The notes below the pieces were generated by a model. It saw nothing but the letters and a program-made list of their open reading frames with translations. It made no database searches and was not told where the DNA came from. Source: Scleromitrula shiraiana (Eukaryota; Ascomycota; Leotiomycetes; Helotiales; Sclerotiniaceae). Taken from it: DNA of 64,000 nucleotides. The stretch spans positions 2,843,501 to 2,907,500 of the forward strand of contig JABELC010000004.1 of assembly GCA_028455995.1 (NCBI GenBank), in the 5' to 3' direction. Positions 30,528 to 42,791 of this stretch are shown here, piece after piece (position 1 is the stretch's first letter; each line of letters starts with the position of its first letter). A program made the translations under genes and the position numbers.

Positions 30528-32569
30528 CCTGAACTAAAAATTCATTCAATTGTTCAATTGTTCAATCATTCATATCTTCGAATTGTTTGAAATAATATTT
30601 GTATGATTTCATTTGGTTGTAATGTAATGCAATGCAATGCACTTGAAAATGTTTGTTCATGTGATTCTTCCCCCTCTCGTGATTCTTGTGCGACGTGAGA
30701 TTTAGCCGTACCAATATGGGCCCAGATTCTTGCAGACCCATGAATATCAATATCCAACTTCATAACCTCATTCGCAAACCACTTAACTTCATCAACATCA
30801 GCTTCAACCAGCTAGAAATATATTTTAATTAGCCCCCACGCATCTTGACGATTCTTAAATGAATACATGATCAATCTATATTTAAATATATCTTGTGTGG
30901 TTTCATGGCATTGAAACTAATGATTTAGCCCATAAGCGTGTGCATCTAGACCAACCACATGTTTCTTACCACCATCCATTGAGATACACACAGCATCTTC
31001 TGGTCATTGGCAGCACTTCTCTATTATACGATTCGATACATTGGTGCCATCATTACACATTGGTTTTTGTTCTCGTGCCTTAAAGATCAGCTTTTTTAGG
31101 CTTTGGTCCAAATTTTGGTGAGCTCGGGATTGCTGTACATGGTTGTCGGCCAAAAATGAAGACATTATCTATCATGAAAGGGCAAGCTGGTCGATGCCAT
31201 GCACAAACAGTTATATCGAATAGCCAGCAAATCGTCGTTATCTCCTTCTGGGGGATCAATCATACCTTGTAGTAGTGTCTCGGGGGAGGTCAATGACAAG
31301 CATGTGTTGTGTTGTACAGAATCACACAGCGCGGAATATTAACGGAATGTCCGTATGGCGGGTAGAGGCGATGTGAGATGCGAGCTGTGCGTAAAGGCCT
31401 GGGACTTGCATATAGAGTAGTATTAAGATGGGTGAGAAGTAAGTGGATCCATGTTGAGAATGAGTTACTGCTGATATTGTCTACAGCGCCTAGTTTTCGT
31501 TGTCCACATTTGAGTCATGTATCAGAGCACTGTTATGGTTGTTGTACTAGTGCTTTGACATTCTTTCAGTACCTGTATAGCAATTGGAGTATTCAACTGA
31601 CAAACTTTATGCTTATAGCTTAAATAAGTCTGTCCTGTAGAAGAATGTTCAACTTTGCTTTAGCCCCCATCTATAACGAATCACTTCTTACGTTCCTATA
31701 GGGCTAGCACACGGTTCAATTCCATTAGTCAGGCTCGCCAGGCCGTTTTGTTACGATTGTAAGAAGCCCACTAGTTAGATCTAGGGCACTAACCAAATTT
31801 TACACCCAGTCGCCTATCCTACGATGCTTAAACCTCAATAATGCGGCTCACTTATCTATCTGGCTAATACCAGAAACATCTACTCATCTTATTTGAAAAC
31901 AGATAAATCTCAGCTTTGAAAAAGGGTTGGAAATCTGGAGTTTTGCGCTCCAATCGATTTTTCCCCTCCAATACCGGGTCCATACCTCCGGTTTTTGTAG
32001 CCAATACAACTGAATCTTCATCCACTCTTAGACTGGCACTGCTGGCAAGTGCCAGCCCACCCCCTTACCCTGTAGAAATAGTATAGTTCTTCGAACATCT
32101 TACACAAGATACCATTAATTTTATCTTATGAGGGGCCCTCCCTAGCTTTTACCAAGAATCCTTAAAATGTGCCTCTCACTGAAGTGGTATAAGCTCAGTC
32201 CTTACGCTATTCCTAGCACTGCCACTGGTTAGGAGCAATGTCGGACATGCTATAGAACAAGTTCATTATTGTATTAGTTTTATGTGAAAAGTGTGAAATT
32301 CTGCGGCATATTTGACCTGTTATTGTGGAAACAATCGTCACTTAGTTTTGGTAAGTTTTGCACAGGGAAACGTTATCCGAATCTTAACACCATGTCGAGC
32401 CACAGCCGAGTTTAGATCAAGCAGCTATGCTGTTGAAAACAGTACTTAGATTGCTATCTAACATTTGACAATTTCAAGTCTGGGAATAAAGGTAGCTTAA
32501 AAGTTCCGACAAGCCGTTATCAGAGAGCGCTATGTTGATTCAAGGCAGGTCTCAGACTCATATCTTGAT
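30528..32569. other. intergenic, no gene recognised
   Basis: About 2 kb with only short open frames (for example 31378-31623, no features). A (TGCAA)n-like tract lies at about 30620-30640. It is the place where the missing GH3 barrel of the downstream gene would be expected; no GH3 motif was found in any frame. Composition is ordinary. Confidence 0.5.
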
Positions 32570-34442
32570 ATGTCATCTCATGTGGAGGTGTCGGATAATG
32601 ATAAAGATGACCCAATGTAAGCTTTTTTTTCCTCGCGAATTTAGGGTTGCGCCTGAAAAGTCTAACTAACATGATTTCCTTTTAGGAATATTGACGAGGA
32701 GTCTGAATCTGAGTCTGATCTATCCTCATCTTCCCTACTTAACGAGGACTCGGCTACAATATTAAAAGATCTCACGGGCTGGCTGGCAAACATTAGATCA
32801 CTAAGAGAAACCGATGTTCTTATACTTCTTACTCCTGTCGTCGTGCCAGTCACTCAAGACCCCGGAGACACCAGTGATCCATTCGAGATCTTTGGTCGTT
32901 CTTTGGCGAGAAGGCATAGTAGAGTGAGGCATGTACCTTACACTCATAGGTATTTGTTCCCTCGCAACATTCTTGACAATCACAGGGCTAATGTTCTAGA
33001 AATGGGATTACCTCCACCCATCTCGGTTTTATAAAGCGTGGCCACATCATAATTCTATGTTTCGTTATCCGACCCGGGCGTCAACTTCAGCTTGAATTCG
33101 CGGATGTCGTTATAGCAGTTAGTGATAATAAGCCATGCATCATTATGATATGCGGGGATCAAGCAGATATGCGAGATCCAATCCCGTTTTCCACAGTCAT
33201 TCTGACTGCAGGATATTCCGCAAAAAGCCTAGAGGCAGCAGCCTCATTAATATTTGGAGAGCATCGACCTGAATCCGAACAAAGAACAGCTACCTCGAAA
33301 CCCATGGCGATGGGGCCGGTACGGCCCAAGCTCTGGCCAGTCGACCAATGGAATGAAGATAAAGATGTATCGAGCGTTCACACACTATGGATGGATAATG
33401 TTGACAGCCGGTTTTCGATCGACCTCGAAGCCTTTACATCTGTACTACGCCGGCCGGGTTACACAAAACATTATGTCGTTCGAGAGCCAACAAATGGGGA
33501 GATTCTTGGGTTTTGTGCCACATACCTTTCGTATGTTGATCAAGAAGGAGAGAATCTTATCGCATCTCTAGCAATGCTTCTTGTCAAATCAACATCCCGG
33601 GGTCAAGGGATTGGACTCAGTCTTCACTCTCATGCCATAGGACAACTGAGAAGAACGCGCGGTGTAATAAGAGTGCAACTTGGAAGCAACTTTCCACGAA
33701 TATTCTATGGCCCATTGTTGAGGACCACTCCAGAGTTAGCTTTTAACGACGAATGGTTTCGTCGGAGAGGATGGACATTACACAAAGACTCACCAGGCCA
33801 GGGGCAGGAAGTTTATGATCTGATCTTAGAATTCAAGAATTGGAAGTATGAAGAGCGGCAGACACGAAGCAGTTTTAGTTGCCAATCTTGCACACAAGGT
33901 GATATGGCTAAGGTATTAGAATTAGTTGAGAAAGCCTCAACACAACAAGCTAAAATGGGATGGTTTGATCAATACTTCTTATTAATGAAAGGACCTAATG
34001 TTAAAGACATTGTGCTGTATCTAGAGAACGGAATCATCATCGCTACAGCACTGACATATACTCCGTCTCGCGGCAGCCCGATTACGTCGAATTTACCATG
34101 GGCTGGGCGTATTGGCAATGGGGTTGGTGGAGTGACTTGCTTATGCATCTTTCGTATGTTTGTTTACAATATGTCCTTTTCCGTTATAGCTAATATTAAC
34201 GATCGTGAAGCATCTGAACGAGATGCCATCATTAAGGATCTTCTTCATGCCTGTGTGCTAAAGTTACATGGGCAAGGCATGACAAAGATGTTCTTTGATG
34301 GTGTCGCAAATGGGGTATCGGACTTGATGCAACTAGGTAGGATATCACCACGTTCTTTTCTTTTGCCCTGCATCACAATTGCTGAATAATTATAGGCTTT
34401 GAGGAATGGGCAAGATACCGGGACGTCTGGAAGGATGTCTAG
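32570..34442 (+). CDS. GH3 C-terminal-like domain fused to GNAT acetyltransferase (N-terminally short)
   Basis: Four exons: 32570-32616, 32686-32949, 33000-34336, 34396-34442; introns 69, 50, 59 nt; 564 residues. After an acidic Ser-rich start (DEESESESDLSSSS), the protein has an alpha/beta domain like the second domain of NagZ-type GH3 beta-N-acetylglucosaminidases: RSLARRHSRVRHVPYTHR, ITSTHLGFIKRGHIII, PCIIMICGDQADMRDPIPF, SLEAAASLIFGEHRP. A GNAT domain follows, with the acetyl-CoA loop STSRGQGIGLSLHSHA, then a second GNAT-like segment ending FEEWARYRDVWKDV. Many fungi have full-length GH3-barrel plus GNAT proteins; here the barrel part is absent upstream, so this is either 5'-truncated or a genuine short form. 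The chosen ATG is the first in phase with the spliced exons. Function unknown. Confidence 0.8.
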
Positions 34443-35904
34443 ACAGATGACAGTTCACAGCAAGCAAACTCAATACAAACATAAATCAACCCTTCGCCTC
34501 GGTTCCGACAAATCTGTTATGATTATATTTTTGATTTCAGTGACGATGCCGTAAGCAACTATTACTTTTAATACCTGCAGATTCCCAAGACTAGCAACAA
34601 TGCCTGCTCTGTCCCGGGACGCTTTGGCTTGGTCTCTGTCTAATGATTAGTTCAGAACATTGAAACCACAGGGAGTGAGGGCACCAATATCGGGATTTAT
34701 CCCCCTGAGCGATCTCGATTTGAAAAATCTTCGCCGAAATTACCACCGCGTAATACAAAACGCAGGAATGTAGCACCCTCAAAGCGCCACGTTCTTGACA
34801 GGTCTCCACTCCGAGCCTTAAAGAACCTTCCGTGGTACATAAAGCCTACCCACCCGCCCTTAAAAGTTTCATCCAGGAGCCACGTCTCTCAATGAATTAC
34901 AATAATCAGCAGCAGCCCTGCTAGATCTTTCAAGGTTCTGCTGTGCGACCGCTAGGTTAGGCATCGATTTAAGTGGCCTTCCGGATTTGATACTCTGCAT
35001 GAAATGCGGCGTAGTAGCTCTTTTTCTCGATGCTCGGATTTGGCATTCAATCCGGCTTCATGATAAACACGGTTGAGAACCGAATTTCTATATCGATAAA
35101 TAAATGTCGGTCAGCAATATTGTATGTACCGGAAGAGAGATCTCCTATTCCGCGTCATCATCAGTGTCCCTTCAAGTCAATAGCCGCCTCTGTACACCGC
35201 ATCATCACACCTCGTGGTGCTGCAAATCACCCCATTTGGTTTTCATACCCCCAACTATTTCTCCAAAATAGAAACACAAATCCTATCTCCAGAAAAAGAG
35301 GAATACTTTGAGATAGTGGGCCATGCTTGAAAATTTCTTCTTATTCCCAAGTGCTGAAATCTTCTGACCCAATAAATGTGGTTCAAAGCAAAGGAAGAAA
35401 AATGGTTCGATGATCGTCATCTATTGCAGAATACGAAGATTCGTCATTCCATTGGTGGGTTTTCAAGATCTACATTTAATAGATCCCTCGAATTGGGATA
35501 TCTGCATGAAAAAAGAATCCTTTCATTCCCAATGGAATGAATTGCCTGCCGATTAGGAATTAAGAAAAAATTCCATCGATTTCGTATCGATCTTCCACGT
35601 GCATTTTCAAGATTGACTTTTTTCTTCTTTCGTATTTGCATAATTCAATCAATATAAAGAAAGTAACGAACGAATGGATCCTCGATTCATAAGAGACATG
35701 CCCTCCTTAGCTATCTCACTCGCTGGTTCCCGTCCCGTCCCGTTCGAAACGAACCGTTAGCACATACATACGTATGTAATGTACATCCGAATACGTGGAT
35801 TACACGGGCCAGTATTCTTTAATATTCTTCGGGTTCATATACTTCATTCAAACTCTATCTCATACCCACTTCAATCATAAACCTTAAATTCACATTTCAT
35901 CACA
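34443..35904. other. intergenic, no gene recognised
   Basis: About 1.5 kb with no supportable gene. Open frames 35030-35311 (+) and 35444-35641 (-) show no family features. The 35340-35640 part has repeated GAATTG/TTCCATT-type motifs and may be decayed sequence. Confidence 0.45.
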
Positions 35905-38310
35905 TCACAGTTTACTGTCCCTCCCATTTCCGTTCCCCTTGGCTTCCCATACCTCCCCCACTAACTCCTCACTTGACTTCCAAAGTCTTTCTGCCGTCTC
36001 TGATACTGTTGCGCATCGCGCTGCTCGTTTTATCTGGCAATCGCCTAGATAAAGTCCTTTTTGTTCTGTTTATTTGTTTGTTCCAATATGTTAGAAACGA
36101 TCATCTCCTCGCGAAATCTTATGAAATTGAATAGGTAAGGGAAAACAAACCATCGAGTAAAGAATCAAATGCAGCAACTATCATTATAGCAACTCCTTGA
36201 TCGGCGGTTTTTCATTTCTCTTTAGTTGCTTTTAGATTAGCCAGGGCGAAGCTATCAATGTAGCGGGCAAAGGGTGTCATGATTGCTATTTTATCCAAGG
36301 GTTTCTTATTGGTCGGATTTCTTCTTTTTCCCCCTTTCTCTTTACTTACTACCTTCGATCTTCATATCTAGTACCATTTTCATTACAGAAGATAACGAAA
36401 GAGAAAAAATACATACTCCCAGGATGTAAAGCCCACCTGCGCATTCAGAACGAAATCATAATCGCTGAGTCGGAAGGGAGAGATGAAATGCGCATCGGAT
36501 GAGATGTTATTACTTTTCCGATGGAAGCTTGGATAAGAGGGAGAAGAAGGAGCGTTAGTATAAAGGGTTAGAGATGGTTGGTTGTCACTCGGAGTTCGTA
36601 TTTGGTGGCAGAGGTGACTTGATTGGTGGTATGAACTCCGGCGTGATCAAGGAGGATGTCGATTCCTGTTTGAGCGGGGAGATATTGATTCTTCTTGTTT
36701 TGACTTGGTTTGAGAATTGAGAGAAAATAAGAATTAGATGTATATCTATGCTCAATGGAATCTATGGTCATACCATGTCTTTACATTGAAATTTTTGCCA
36801 TATGTAGATCTACATGTTGCTTTCCAAAATCGTCTTTCGGTATTCTTGAGACTCCTCAATGTTCAGCATCAAAGTAGATATTGTAAAAGTTTTTCAAACT
36901 ATTTTAAAGCTGGCTGTTCAAATGTCTAACCTCTCTTTATAACTCGGAGCAAATACTTCAAGTAAAGCAGCATCTTCTTGTAGTTTTTATGTCAGTTCGG
37001 GCTGTCTATGGATTCATTTGAAGAAGACTTTCAGCCTATATATCTCAAACATCTACCTACACCTACACCTCTGCGTCTATCCCAACTATTACTTTCTGCG
37101 CCAAACCGACTACAAATGAATATATATCATTCGTTCCCCAATCCCAAACCAGCGCCTTTTCTTCAAAGTACTAGAACTTAACAGATGATACACACTAAAC
37201 TGCGAAAGATAAATTCTCAGAATATACTGAGAAGTCTGGAATCATCAATTGATTTAATCCAAGTTTGAACTTCCTATTTCTTTCTCTCTGCGGACTGGCT
37301 AATTGAGTAGATAGTTTGACCTATCTTACTAACCCACCCCCCCCCCCCTCTCTACCTCACGCATTCATAGAAGAGATTGAATATAACTCACTTCACTCGA
37401 AGTAACCCCAATATACCTTCCTTCGCTTTCCCCCTTCCCCGAAATCCATACCACATAAGACGGGCAGATAAATGCACTAACATCCACCCAACCCCTTTCA
37501 CTCCTTTCACTCCATTCAACAACCACACCAATTCAAATAATAACAAATAATCCGCAAAAAAGGAAATGAAAAGAAAGAAAGAAAATCAGCTCACCCCTCC
37601 CCACCTCCTCCAAGATCTTCCTAACAACCTCCACCCCCCTCCTTACACTTCCAAAATCCCCAAATCAGCTACTACCTGCTCAATTCTTACCCTCCCCTCT
37701 CCACCCTTAAAAACCAAATCCAAATTCCCCACAACCTCGCTCAGCCCCTCCTTCCGTCTACTAATGAGGATGATTAGTCCCTGAGGGCCAACATAAGGAG
37801 TGATGGCGCGAAGTAGGGCTTTGCCGAGGGAGGTGGGTGATATGCCTGTTATTATTACTAAGGGGGGAGGGGAGAGTGTGATGAGTTGATGTGGATTGGG
37901 ATGCGGGGCGAGTGGTTAGGATGGGAAGTGAGAGGAGGAGGAAGGGGATAGATGAGGGGTGGGGTGGGGGCGAAGAGGACAGGGAGTAGATGACAATGGG
38001 ATTAAGAACGAAGAAGAGAGGGAGAAGATGAAGGGAGAAGGAACTGGTGGATGAGAAGCGAGTAGATAGGTAGGATATGTTGGATCTAGGGAATGGGCTT
38101 ATGGTAGACATCGTGACGAAATCTGCCATTCCGCCCAATCCATCATCCCACCCAACCCCTTCTCCCCCCTTCCCTCCCAATAAAAAAACTCAATCAATCA
38201 AAGAAACCCTCCAACTCACCAACTTTCCCCTCTATCTCCCTCCTAAACACCCCCGCAACCTCAGTCCGAGTCCCCGTTGTATCCGAATCAAATCCCGGGT
38301 TAGACGTCAT
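35905..38310 (-). pseudogene. decayed short-chain dehydrogenase (retinol-dehydrogenase-like SDR)
   Basis: Pieces of one SDR appear in order on the reverse strand. Start ATG 38310: MTSNPGFDSDTTGT...REIEGKV; after a possible ~370-nt intron, VIITGISPTSLGKALLRAI (Rossmann loop, about 37847 down) and GLIILISRRKEG. A frameshift then precedes FGSVRRGVEVVRKILEEVG (about 37600). Next, 0.8 kb further on, GIDILLDHAGVHTTN (36.7 kb, NNAG altered to DHAG), a TAA within TTNHL-PFILTLLLLP, another frameshift before NISSDAHFISPFRLSDYDF, TPFARYIDSFALANLKAT (36.25 kb, the YxxSK Lys lost), a TGA, and an intact C-terminus GLYLGDCQIKRAARCATVSE ... ERLWKSSEELVGEVWE ending at 35905. Frameshifts, stops, altered catalytic residues and stretched gaps argue for a pseudogene. 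Confidence 0.75.
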
Positions 38311-40844
38311 GATTCATTCGATTTGTTGATTTATTCGTCTAATTGTAATATTGCTAGAATGAAGTAAACTGGGAACGAGGAGAGTAATTTGTAAGTGATG
38401 TTTAGAATTTGTATTTATATTCAAGTTTATAGATGGATGGTGAGGGGCTCTAGGGTTTCAATAAATTCATGTTCTATATAGCAAAAGTTATATAAACCAT
38501 GGAATTTTACTTTCTTTCTTATAGATTTTTAAAAATGACCCAATAATATTTTTTAAATAAAAACTTTTTTTATAACTTGAATACTACTACTAGTATTTAT
38601 AGTAAAATTGTTTTCAACTAGATAAAAAAATATAACTAAAAAAAACTTAAATTTTTTTTTAAATTTTTTAAAATTTCTAATTACTACTACTAGAAGTATA
38701 TAAATAATACAATTAAAAAAAGATTCAAGTTTGATTTTTTTTAAAAAAAACTTGAATTAAATTGATAAAAAAACATAAAAATATTTGTTTATATGTATTA
38801 AATTCAAGTTGACTCTTTATATATGAAAACTAATTAAACTCTTCATTCTCATGATCATTTAGTAATAATAAAACCAAGTTCAAGTTTCAAAGTTTCAAGT
38901 TCAAGTTGTTTAATTTTTAAGAAAAAATAAAAAATAAAAAATCTTTAAAATATACTACCTCTACTTTCAAGTAGAGTCTCTAATCTTTACACTGGCATTA
39001 AATCGAACTTCGTTCTTCTTTTAAAATAAGTTGTATTGATATAATATTTATGTTCAAGTTACTACTACTAGTATTAATACAACTCGAATCAACTATCATG
39101 CCAGTGATATAATTCTAGTACTCTCAGGCTCTAGTATTTACACATACTAGTAGTAGCTACTTCAAGTTACAACAAATATTATATAATTACTAATAAATAA
39201 ATTCTATATTAAAAATATTCGATTTTGAGTCAATAAAAAATGATTTTATTCATAATATTAATATACTCCGAGTCCTTGTTCCCATAGGGGGAGTTATGAT
39301 ACTATCAAGGTGTAAGATCTTAGGATGTATATGCCAGTGGTATACAGGGATGGATGCAAAGGACAAGGATTGTTTATAAGATGTCGGCGATGGGTTTTGT
39401 ATTGTATAGATGTAAATTTGGGATATACGGTTGTTTTGGTTGTGATATTTTGGATTGGATTGGGTTGGAACTGGATGGGATTGATCTCTATGGTTTTTAT
39501 CGACTTTGTGTTTTGTGAGTGGAGATGGAGATGGTTGAGTATGTTCAAGTTATATAAAATTATATATAATATCAAGAAACAAATCAGACCACAAGAAGAT
39601 AAACTCTAGAATCATTCTCTAGACTGTATATCGATCGTACTCCAAACGCTCCATTGCCCGTCTTCAAGGGCCTGTAATTCTCATACCCATCTATAGCCAA
39701 CAAAAACATCATCGAACATCATCAAGAAAATCACTCGTCCCATTTTACACACTGTAACATCTGCCCCCTCTCTCCTTTCCAACTTCCAACCTCTCATTTC
39801 CTATTTCCCATTTCCCATCCTATCTCTGGATCCTCCTACCTTCTTTGGACAACGAACTTGTGACCGACCAGATGTATGTGCAAACTAGCACTGTGAAGGA
39901 CTGAACATAGAGTAAACACTTGAGAATATATAAGAGAAACGAAACCTCGAATAATAAACTCCTGCTTAAACCTCAAGAAGTAAGGGGAGATATCGACTTA
40001 CTTGTAGGATATAGAAATGCAATGATACTCAAGTCATTATATGATACATTGTATATTGTAGCTAGGTAGAGTTATTAAATACCTCCCACCGGCAATCTGA
40101 TGCAATGTGAAAGTAGAGGTACTATTTTCCTCTCCTCTCCTCTCCTCTCCTCTTTGATCCGATCCATCCCGATGTAATCCAATCCAACCCAATATACACA
40201 AAAGAATAAATATCAAAAAGAGAAAAGAGACAAGATTATACTCATCAAAACAAGAAACAAATAAACAACCAGAGAAGAAGACGATGAAGTGAAATCATTA
40301 CATATACCATCTCATCCAGCTAGCCGTATCAGGACTTCCAAGGGCAATGCGTATTATAATCCCGCGCGCGCTTGTAATTGCGACTGTTGGGGTATGGTTC
40401 TGGAGATGGGACGGATGGTTTGAGAAGGGTTGGGGTATGAGTAGAGGTTGGTGATTGGTGATTGGTGTTTGGGGTTGGGGGAGGGAGATGAGATATGGTA
40501 TACTGGGAATGGGGAATATGATGGGAGGGGATGGGTATACAAGGACGTAGAGGAAATATATAGACGAGATAAGGCAAACAAAACAGCAACCTCTTATCTA
40601 CTCATATTCATAGAGAGACCTTTCGTTACGGAATATTTAAGTCCAAATACATGATTTAGGTACTCGAGATATGTAGCTATAGTTCGTCGATTGGGAAGGA
40701 GAGTAGAATATGTGAAGATAGAAAGACAAGAAATACAGTAGCTGATCGCACAAAAGGAGAGAAATATATGAGACTTTCAAAACAAAAAACTTTTTAATTC
40801 AGGTATTCAAGCTTATGCTAGAACCACAGCTCATCTACCTCATT
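38311..40844. other. intergenic; AT-rich first part, repeats later
   Basis: Contains the AT-rich block described separately (38460-39270). The rest has no supportable gene; (TCTCC)n lies at about 40130-40153. The open frames at 39294-39609 and 40329-40654 are low-complexity. Confidence 0.5.
38460..39270. other. strongly AT-rich block with ACTACTACTAG motifs
   Basis: About 0.8 kb of very AT-rich sequence with a sharp change in composition. ACTACTACTAG (or its complement) recurs at about 38583, 38683, 39061 and 39145, and CAAGTT/AACTTG words recur throughout. No open frame. It may be an old RIP-mutated repeat or simply a low-GC island. Confidence 0.7.
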
Positions 40845-42791
40845 TCATACCACAACCCGCGCACTCACCTCCTCAAAACTCCCCACCAACACCTGACCCT
40901 CCTTCTCCTCCTCACTCAACCCCGCATTCCCCTCCCTAACCACAACAAAACTCTCCATACCCGCCTCCCTGGCCGCCTCTACCTCTTTCACATTATCGCT
41001 CAAAAAAAGCCATTCCTCAATTCCCGCCCCAAATACCCAGTTCCCTCTCGCGATCTTCTCGTAGCTGGATTTATCCTGTTTACCACCCGCATTAAGCGTA
41101 TCCCAATATCCACAACCCCCAGCTTCTATCTCCTTCTCATCCTGCTCATCCTCTTTCAACCCGTTCCAAATTAGACCTCTCAAATCCCCATCTTCCGTAT
41201 ACCGCCACAATAACTTCTGTGCCTTTACACTTCCGGAACTATAGATACATATTTTAATACCCTGTTGATGCCATTTTTTCAACGCCGGGTAGACATCAGG
41301 AAAGAGTGGACATTTCAGTTCACCGGATTCGTAGCCGCGGAGCCAGAGATATCCCTGGAGAGATTTAAGGTAGGCAATTTTTAGATCGCGGGACATAAGG
41401 TCTTGAACGTGGGAGAGGAGCGCATCGGGAGTGGAGGCATGTTCAGCGGGGAAGGCAAGTCGATAGGGTAGGAATTCTGGGGAGTCCCATTGGGTAGCGA
41501 GGGTTTCAGGGAGGGCGCGGAGTGCGTAGGGGAACTATTGGTCAGGTGGGTTGGTTAGTCAGGTGTAATTGTATGTTTGGTTAGCAATTCGTAACATCTG
41601 GATAGGTGTTTTCATCAGAATTACTTGATGATACCGATATCTAGGTACCTGGAAGTACGATGGGGTATGTATCGGGTACGCGCAGTACTCAGGACGGGGT
41701 GACACGAGTGGCGTAAGGCATAAACGGATGTCAGGGGCCGGCCGGGCCACGGAGATGAAGAAATCGAGTATGTTGTCCCCCAAAATCCCCCAATAGAGGT
41801 AAGGCTTGATGGGTACAAATAGAATGTTCTAAGGTTCTACCCCGCAAATGATTGCTGATCCATGCAGGAATTGACCAGAAGGAATTAGATGTGGACGTGG
41901 CAGACGACGATTTGCATTGATTCGAAGCAATGACTTCTTATCTAGACACGATCGCACTGACGATCTCAATGCTGTCTACAGTAGTTGTCCGATGCCCTCC
42001 CTATCATCTAACGAGCAAGCAAATAGGGATGATTCCTCCAACCGAGTCAAGCGTTGCCATCCCAACCAATGACAGCGGGGTAACGACATAAAGAAAGGCT
42101 GGGTAACACGACAGCACATCTATCAATTCCATTGCAATTCAACCACATGACCATATTTTCCTGCCCTCAAAATTATCTGCAGGCTTGCAGCGGCATTTTG
42201 TAAAGGTTTCGCATTTTGTGGAGAGTTCGCCTCTTTTGTTTCTTTTCGCAGCTTTCGCAACGTTTGTGAACGTGGCTGGTAACTACCTATACCAACAGGG
42301 TAACTACTTGTAGAAAAAGAAAACAGAAGAAAGCAACGTAATGGGTATGAGACTCATGACTTCTTGCATGTCATTTACCAGTGAGAGAAAAAAATAGCTT
42401 CATCACTTACCAATACATCCTTGACGAAAGAAATCGGACACACCGTACCCTCTGCAGAAAGAGAAAAAGATTTGATATCAGCCTTCTGCTATACCTCATC
42501 ATCATCATCATCATCATCATCGTCACCATCAAAAGATCCAAGAGTGGAAATCCTCTTCCACCACGTGATAACACACGGATAAGAAATCCCACCTCCAGCT
42601 CCTTCGCATGAAATTTTGCCCAGGAAAAATTTCTGCACTCGCAGCCAGCCGCTGCAAGTAAAATAAAAACTTATTATTTCACCCACCCCTTTCTCTCAGG
42701 AACACATATAGAACATAGAAATATAGACAAGGAATTCCAACTCACCGATATCAAGCAATACCACCTTAATCCTCAACCCGTTGTTATCCAT
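40845..42791 (-). CDS. utr4: enolase-phosphatase E1 (methionine salvage)
   Basis: HAD-superfamily enzyme that enolises and dephosphorylates 2,3-diketo-5-methylthiopentyl-1-phosphate in methionine salvage; homologue of yeast Utr4. Exons 42791-42746, 42451-42411, 41534-40845; 258 residues. HAD motif I spans the first junction: KVVLLDI / EGTVCPISFVKDVL, so both aspartate-region and threonine positions are recovered only after splicing. Then FPYALRALPE, motif II IYSSGSVKAQK, and motif III EEWLFLSDNVKEVEAAREAG. Intron 1 is 294 nt and holds an (ATC)n tract; intron 2 is 876 nt (42410-41535), far longer than any other intron seen here. The C-terminus ends SFEEVSARVVV. The two small first exons would be missed by ORF-based annotation. 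Confidence 0.92.

Noticed and set aside
35444..35641. Basic 65-residue frame suspected to be organelle-derived
   Set aside because: Could not be tied to any organelle gene; surrounding DNA shows no sharp boundary.
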